Positions 57,951 to 64,000 of a stretch of DNA of 64,000 bases are shown in pieces. This DNA comes from Arthrobacter sp. PvP023 (GTDB lineage: Bacteria; Actinomycetota; Actinomycetes; Actinomycetales; Micrococcaceae). The stretch lies in the NCBI RefSeq assembly GCF_017832975.1, contig NZ_JAFIBI010000001.1, positions 3,658,001 through 3,722,000 on the forward strand, written 5' to 3'. The position numbers were made by a program, and so were the translations under genes. A model generated the notes under the pieces. It searched no databases, was not told where the DNA came from, and saw only the letters and a program-made list of their open reading frames with translations. Within the stretch, counting starts at the first letter, position 1, and every line of letters begins with the position of its first letter.

Positions 57951-57975
57951 TTGCACTAATTTTTATTGAGTGCAA
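57951..57975. promoter_or_regulatory. Inverted-repeat operator candidate for the TetR/MFS operon
   Basis: TTGCACT (57951-57957) and AGTGCAA (57969-57975) flank an 11-nt AT-rich centre, in line with TetR-family operators. It lies 12 nt upstream of the ATG at 57987; TTGCAC could double as a -35. TATGTA (57977-57982) is a possible -10 but lies further than ideal from it. Confidence 0.55.
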
Positions 57976-57986
57976 ATATGTACTAT

Positions 57987-60265
<2,279 letters not shown>

Positions 60266-60272
60266 GAGTTCG

Positions 60273-60743
60273 CTAGGGTTCGTAGTGGACGGCGTCCTCG
60301 GGCAGCAGCGCCCGTCGGATGCACTCGCGGTCCCCGGGCCGGAGTTCCGGAAGCCCGTCCAGGGGAAACCAGTCCACGGCCAGGGACTCGTCGTCGTTCA
60401 CACGTGCTTCGCCGGAGACGTGGCGGCAACGGAACACAATGTCCAGGAAGTCGCATACATCGCCGTTCGGGAAAGTGACCGGCCCCACGACGCCGACTGA
60501 AACCATGCGTTCCGTTTCCGCCACGATCGCTGTCTCCTCGAAAATTTCCCGCACGAGTCCCGGGGCCGGATGCTCTCCCGGCTCCAGCATCCCCGAGATC
60601 AGCGCCCACCTGCCGTTGTCGGAGCGCTGGCCCAGCAGGACGTGGCCGTCGTCGTTGAAAACCACCCCTCGTACCGCGGGAATCCACAACGGATCATGGC
60701 CGATTTTTTCGCGGAGCTTGAGGATGAAGTCGGGTGCTGCCAT
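60273..60743 (-). CDS. NUDIX hydrolase
   Basis: 156 residues. The NUDIX box is GMLEPGEHPAPGLVREIFEE, then TAIV, fitting Gx5Ex7REUxEExGU with Ala for the last Gly. It hydrolyses a nucleoside diphosphate linked to another group; the substrate is unclear (ADP-ribose-like or damaged NTP). Convergent with the MFS gene, 7 nt apart. Confidence 0.93.
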   Translation of the reverse strand: MAAPDFILKLREKIGHDPLWIPAVRGVVFNDDGHVLLGQRSDNGRWALISGMLEPGEHPAPGLVREIFEETAIVAETERMVSVGVVGPVTFPNGDVCDFLDIVFRCRHVSGEARVNDDESLAVDWFPLDGLPELRPGDRECIRRALLPEDAVHYEP

Positions 60744-60806
60744 ACCTTCAGCCTAGCGGGATCCGGCGGCCGGATCCGTGCAGGTGCACCACGCCGATCC
60801 GTGCCG

Positions 60807-61367
60807 TCAGCCAGCAGGCAGGAGCAACATGGCCGCGGCCGTGCCTGCCAGCATAAACGGGCCGAAAGGGATGTCCGATTTGAGCGTGCCGCGGCGGGCA
60901 GCAAGCAGGCCCAGGCTCCAGAGACCGCCCAGGAGGAATGCGGCGAAGGTCCCGGCGAACACGTGGCCCCAGCCGAGGTAACCGAGGTACAGACCCAGCA
61001 CACCGGCGAGTTTCACATCGCCGAATCCCATTCCCGGCGGATAAATCATGCGCAGGATGAAGTAGAAAAGCCACAGCACCGCTCCCCCGGCGAGGATGCG
61101 TACGCCCGGCAGTCCGAAGAGCCGGGCGGCGCCGTCGGGCACTGCCTCGGCGTCCGCGCCCGCTACCAGGACAGTGGCAACCGCCGCCAGCAGGAGCACT
61201 CCGCCCACTGCGTAGGACGGGAACACAATCCTGTTCGGCAGCAGGTGGTGCCTGACGTCGATGACCGTGAGCCGCACGGCCATCACGCCGAAGTAGGCGC
61301 AGGCCGCCAGCACCAGCCAGAAGGCCAGCGGGGTGGATTCCCAAAGTTCGCCCAGTCGTTGGATCAC
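60807..61367 (-). CDS. A24 family prepilin peptidase, catalytic domain only
   Basis: 186 residues from a GTG, five or six membrane helices. The two catalytic Asp lie in VIDVRHHLLPNRIVFPSYAV and in GMGFGDVKLAGVLGLYLG (GxGDxKL). The N-terminal methyltransferase domain of full PilD is absent, as in TadV/CpaA types. It cuts leaders of type IV or Flp pilins at the membrane. No pilus genes are in this window. Confidence 0.93.
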   Translation of the reverse strand: MIQRLGELWESTPLAFWLVLAACAYFGVMAVRLTVIDVRHHLLPNRIVFPSYAVGGVLLLAAVATVLVAGADAEAVPDGAARLFGLPGVRILAGGAVLWLFYFILRMIYPPGMGFGDVKLAGVLGLYLGYLGWGHVFAGTFAAFLLGGLWSLGLLAARRGTLKSDIPFGPFMLAGTAAAMLLLPAG

Positions 61368-61425
61368 CCTCGGATGCTACTGGATTTTCCCGCTCCGCTG
61401 TTGAGCCCGCGCGTAAACTGTGGAT

Positions 61426-62259
61426 ATGTCGACATGGGACGCGAGGCGCCAGGGGGAAGCCGGTCAGCGGAACAAGCCGGCGGACATGGCCATGACGTTC
61501 CGGAACCTGTGCCGGTCCTCGCCTTGGAAGTGGCAGAGCCTTCGTTTCGAGTATGTGGACCGGCCCTCGGCGGATCTTCCAAACCGGGACTCCACAGGCA
61601 CGGATGCCGAAAACCCGGACCCCGACAACACAGTGCAAGCCTGGCTGCGGCGGCCCGGCGCCCTCCGGCTGGAATCCGCTGCCGGTGTGGTGCTGCATAG
61701 CACCACCGGCATCAATGACTCCAAAGACGGCTTCTACGTCAGCTCCACCCGGAAGTCGTGGCTCCTGCCTCCGCAACTGGTCACCCCTGTGTACGACGAC
61801 GGCGGACTGGTCCGCCGTCGTCCGGAGGCCGCCTACGGCGAGCCCTGTTTCGGAAACGGCCGCTTTGCCGCAGCGCTGGATCCGGTGGAACTGGCCGGCA
61901 ACTCCCCCGTGCCTATCGAATTCCCGGACACCAATGCCGTGGACCTCGGCCCCATTCTCTCTGTTGACCATCAGGGCCGCCCTGCGCTGGAAGCCGTCGT
62001 GATCCCCAACGCCGCCTACCGCCCCTCGGACCCCGGAGCGCCGCTGTGCCGGCCCGGGCGGAACCTGATAAGGATCGACGTCGGAACCGGAGTCTGCGTC
62101 TCAAGCCGCTCGCTGGAGAATGAATCGAGGGGTTCCGGCCACTGGCTCCGGATCCTGGCAGTTGACGACTACATGCTCGATGATCTGTTCGTGGCCGAAT
62201 CCATGAACTTGACCGACGTCCGCCGCCACATCACCTGGGACATCTCCCGAGGCGTGTGA
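61426..62259 (+). CDS. Hypothetical protein
   Basis: 277 residues from the ATG at 61426 (a GTG two codons upstream also fits). I do not recognise a family. It has no signal peptide or membrane segment. It contains RNLCRSSPWKWQSLRFEYVD, then AWLRRPGALRLESAAGVVLH, which recalls surface-binding or outer-protein folds. The C-terminal half is IPNAAYRPSDPGAPLCRPGR, then GSGHWLRILAVDDYMLDDLF. Codon use looks like the neighbours. Divergent from the prepilin peptidase, 36 nt before a GNAT gene on the same strand. Confidence 0.75.
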   Translation: MSTWDARRQGEAGQRNKPADMAMTFRNLCRSSPWKWQSLRFEYVDRPSADLPNRDSTGTDAENPDPDNTVQAWLRRPGALRLESAAGVVLHSTTGINDSKDGFYVSSTRKSWLLPPQLVTPVYDDGGLVRRRPEAAYGEPCFGNGRFAAALDPVELAGNSPVPIEFPDTNAVDLGPILSVDHQGRPALEAVVIPNAAYRPSDPGAPLCRPGRNLIRIDVGTGVCVSSRSLENESRGSGHWLRILAVDDYMLDDLFVAESMNLTDVRRHITWDISRGV

Positions 62260-62295
62260 CTGGCAGCCCAACGGTGCTCCGGTTAGGCTTCGCTG

Positions 62296-62940
62296 ATGAC
62301 TGAGCCTGCCTCCTACTGGCCCCCGTTCGCCCTCACGCTGGCCACGCCCCGCCTCACCCTCCGTCCCATCCGCGACGAAGAGATTCCGGCGGCGGTGCAG
62401 GCGGCCCTGAGCGGCGTCCACGAACCCGGCCAGAGCCCTTTCAGCCGGCCCTGGGCAGAGTCCCCGGCAGAGGAGCTCGGACCCAATATGGCGCAGTGGT
62501 ACTGGCGGTGCCGGGGGAACATGTCGCCACAGGAGTGGACTCTTCTTCTCGGCATCTGGCACGACGGCGGGTTCATCGGCTGCCAGGACATCGAGGCCAG
62601 GGATTTCGCGACGCTCAGGACGGTCTCCACCGGTTCCTGGCTCACGAAATCGGCACAGGGCAAGGGCTTTGGCAAGGAGATGCGGGCCGCCGTCGTCAGC
62701 TATGCCTTCGACCACCTGAAAGCGGAAGTGGCCGAATCCGAGGCTGCGGCGTGGAATGAGAAGTCCCTCGGGGTCTCCCGCGCCCTCGGTTACGAGCTGA
62801 ACGGCGTCACCCGGGCCTCGTGGGGCGGCAAGATGGAGGACGTCCAGAAGGTCCGAGTCACCCCGGCCACCTTCAAACGCCCCGACTGGACGCTGAAGGT
62901 GGAGGGCCACGGACCCACGGCCAAGTTCCTGGGAATCTAG
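62296..62940 (+). CDS. GNAT family N-acetyltransferase
   Basis: 214 residues. RimJ/RimL-like: begins FALTLATPRLTLRPIRDEEI, with STGSWLTKSAQGKGFGKEMR as the acetyl-CoA loop (Q/R-x-x-G-x-G/A) and VAESEAAAWNEKSLGVSRAL later. It transfers acetyl to an amine; the substrate is unknown. It ends 8 nt before a hairpin shared with the convergent PhoH gene. Confidence 0.93.
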   Translation: MTEPASYWPPFALTLATPRLTLRPIRDEEIPAAVQAALSGVHEPGQSPFSRPWAESPAEELGPNMAQWYWRCRGNMSPQEWTLLLGIWHDGGFIGCQDIEARDFATLRTVSTGSWLTKSAQGKGFGKEMRAAVVSYAFDHLKAEVAESEAAAWNEKSLGVSRALGYELNGVTRASWGGKMEDVQKVRVTPATFKRPDWTLKVEGHGPTAKFLGI

Positions 62941-62948
62941 CGGTTCGC

Positions 62949-62983
62949 GGGTGCGCCGGTCAGGAAGGGTGACCGGCGCACCC
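62949..62983. terminator. Bidirectional hairpin between GNAT and PhoH genes
   Basis: GGGTGCGCCGGTCA (62949-62962) and TGACCGGCGCACCC (62970-62983) form a 14-bp perfect stem with loop GGAAGGG. It lies between convergent stops. No clear U-tract on either strand. Confidence 0.7.
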
Positions 62984-62994
62984 AACTGGGAGGC

Positions 62995-64000
62995 CTAGAT
63001 TTCCGCCCCCTCCAACAGTTCCGTGACGAGGGCCGCGATCGGCGAGCGCTCGGACCGGGTGAGGGTGATGTGCCCGAAGAGCGGGTGTCCCTTGAGGGTT
63101 TCGACGACGGCGGCCACGCCGTCGTGCCGGCCGACCCGCAGGTTATCACGCTGGGCGACGTCGTGGGTCAGGACGATCTTCGAGTTCTGGCCAATCCGGC
63201 TCATCACCGTCAGGAGCACGTTCTTCTCCAGGGACTGTGCTTCATCGACGATCACGAACGCGTCATGGAGCGAGCGGCCGCGGATGTGGGTCAGGGGCAT
63301 GACTTCCAGCATGCCGCGATCCATGACTTCCTCGACGACTTCCTGGCTGACCAGGGCACCGAGGGTGTCAAAGACGGCCTGCGCCCACGGGTTCATCTTC
63401 TCCGATTCGGAACCGGGCAGGTAGCCGAGCTCCTGGCCGCCCACCGCGTAGAGCGGCCGGAAAACGATCACCTTGCGGTGTTCGCGGCGTTCCAGCACGG
63501 CTTCGAGGCCCGCGCACAGTGCCAGCGCCGACTTTCCGGTGCCGGCACGGCCGCCGATCGACACGATGCCCACGGACGGATCCATCAGCATGTCGATGGC
63601 CAGCCGCTGCTCCGCGGAACGTCCGTGCAATCCGAAGACGTCGCGGTCGCCCTTCACCAGCCGGACCTGCTTGTCGGCGCCCACCCGCCCCAGTGCTGAG
63701 CCCCGGTTGGAGAGCAGCACCAGTCCGGTGTTGACGGGCATCTCTGCCGCGGCCGGGATAAAGACGGGCTCGTGGCCGTAGAGCGTGGCGACGTCCTCCT
63801 CGCTGGCTTCCACCTCCGCCATCCCGGTCCAGCCGGAATCCTTCACCAGTTCGTTGCGGTACTCGTCTGCCAGCAGCCCCATGGCTGAGGCCTTGACGCG
63901 CATTGGCAGGTCCTTGGAGACCACAGTGACGTTGCGGCCTTCGTTGGCGAGGTTCTTCGCGACGGCGAGGATGCGGCTGTCGTTGTCCCCTCCGCGGAAT
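62995..64000 (-). CDS. PhoH family PIN-ATPase, 5' end outside window
   Basis: About 335 residues are visible and the frame stays open to the window edge; an internal Met at 63924 is not the start. The C-terminal PhoH ATPase domain has [20 protein letters not shown] (Walker A) and [23 protein letters not shown] Walker B ([13 protein letters not shown]). The visible N-terminal part, with [14 protein letters not shown] and [20 protein letters not shown], is the end of a PIN ribonuclease domain. This is the PhoH2 toxin-like RNA helicase/RNase type. fumC and glpX nearby match the mycobacterial order. Confidence 0.94.
   Translation of the reverse strand, partial: FRGGDNDSRILAVAKNLANEGRNVTVVSKDLPMRVKASAMGLLADEYRNELVKDSGWTGMAEVEASEEDVATLYGHEPVFIPAAAEMPVNTGLVLLSNRGSALGRVGADKQVRLVKGDRDVFGLHGRSAEQRLAIDMLMDPSVGIVSIGGRAGTGKSALALCAGLEAVLERREHRKVIVFRPLYAVGGQELGYLPGSESEKMNPWAQAVFDTLGALVSQEVVEEVMDRGMLEVMPLTHIRGRSLHDAFVIVDEAQSLEKNVLLTVMSRIGQNSKIVLTHDVAQRDNLRVGRHDGVAAVVETLKGHPLFGHITLTRSERSPIAALVTELLEGAEI

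Overview
The window is a stretch of high-GC actinobacterial chromosome. Gene content (RpfB, WhiB, Ldt-type transpeptidases, protein O-mannosyltransferase, DUF3499, TIGR03089, DUF5719) and residue-level familiarity point to the Micrococcaceae, most likely Arthrobacter or Pseudarthrobacter. That genus call is inference, not computed. Nearly all of the window is coding. There is one tRNA gene, tRNA-Gln(UUG), and no rRNA, CRISPR array, prophage or insertion sequence that I can see. Long open frames opposite known genes are high-GC shadows and are left out.

Layout. (1) 1-8068: three consecutive minus-strand genes for large ATPase/LuxR regulators (LAL/STAND type); the first runs off the window edge. 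A perfect 16-bp palindrome lies upstream of the 8068/5358 gene pair and a 13/16 match lies upstream of the third gene. (2) 8303-19791: a conserved housekeeping block, pth, rplY, prs, glmU, tRNA-Gln, tetR, ABC-F, ispE, rsmA, rpfB, tatD. From memory this corresponds to the M. tuberculosis Rv1008-Rv1019 region. (3) 19967-24995: a MoxR/DUF58/transglutaminase operon behind a leader with RNA-like folding potential. (4) 25017-32612: gabD-like dehydrogenase, rsmI, protein O-mannosyltransferase, fadD, and a DUF1461 membrane protein. (5) 32735-37201: divergent SpoIIM-like and RDD membrane proteins, then two tandem L,D-transpeptidase paralogues. (6) 37358-53604: ahcY, Trm112-like, DUF3499, minimal metallopeptidase family, DUF5719, giant GT2 membrane protein, WhiB, TIGR03089, GtrA, purK-purE, LCP, manA, FemX-like. 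This resembles the mycobacterial whiB2/manA/sahH/purEK neighbourhood. (7) 53741-64000: glpX, DUF4245, beta carbonic anhydrase, fumC, a TetR/MFS efflux pair, NUDIX, a prepilin peptidase, a hypothetical, a GNAT acetyltransferase and a PhoH/PIN protein cut by the window end.

How the genes work together. Much of the window serves the cell envelope: UDP-GlcNAc supply (GlmU), isoprenoid precursors (IspE), peptidoglycan remodelling and cross-linking (RpfB, two Ldt, FemX-like), wall-polymer attachment (LCP), mannose metabolism (ManA, PMT), and polyprenyl or glycan membrane proteins (GT2, GtrA). A second theme is one-carbon and nucleotide metabolism (Prs, PurK, PurE, AhcY) and translation quality (Pth, L25, RsmA, RsmI, Trm112-like, ABC-F).

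The least explained parts are: the LuxR ATPase trio with complementary nucleotide-site substitutions and a shared candidate operator; the moxR leader; the WhiB protein with a long N-terminal extension and an operator-like repeat over its promoter; and two nested-hairpin elements near 53.7 kb and 57.9 kb that look like dispersed palindromic repeats.
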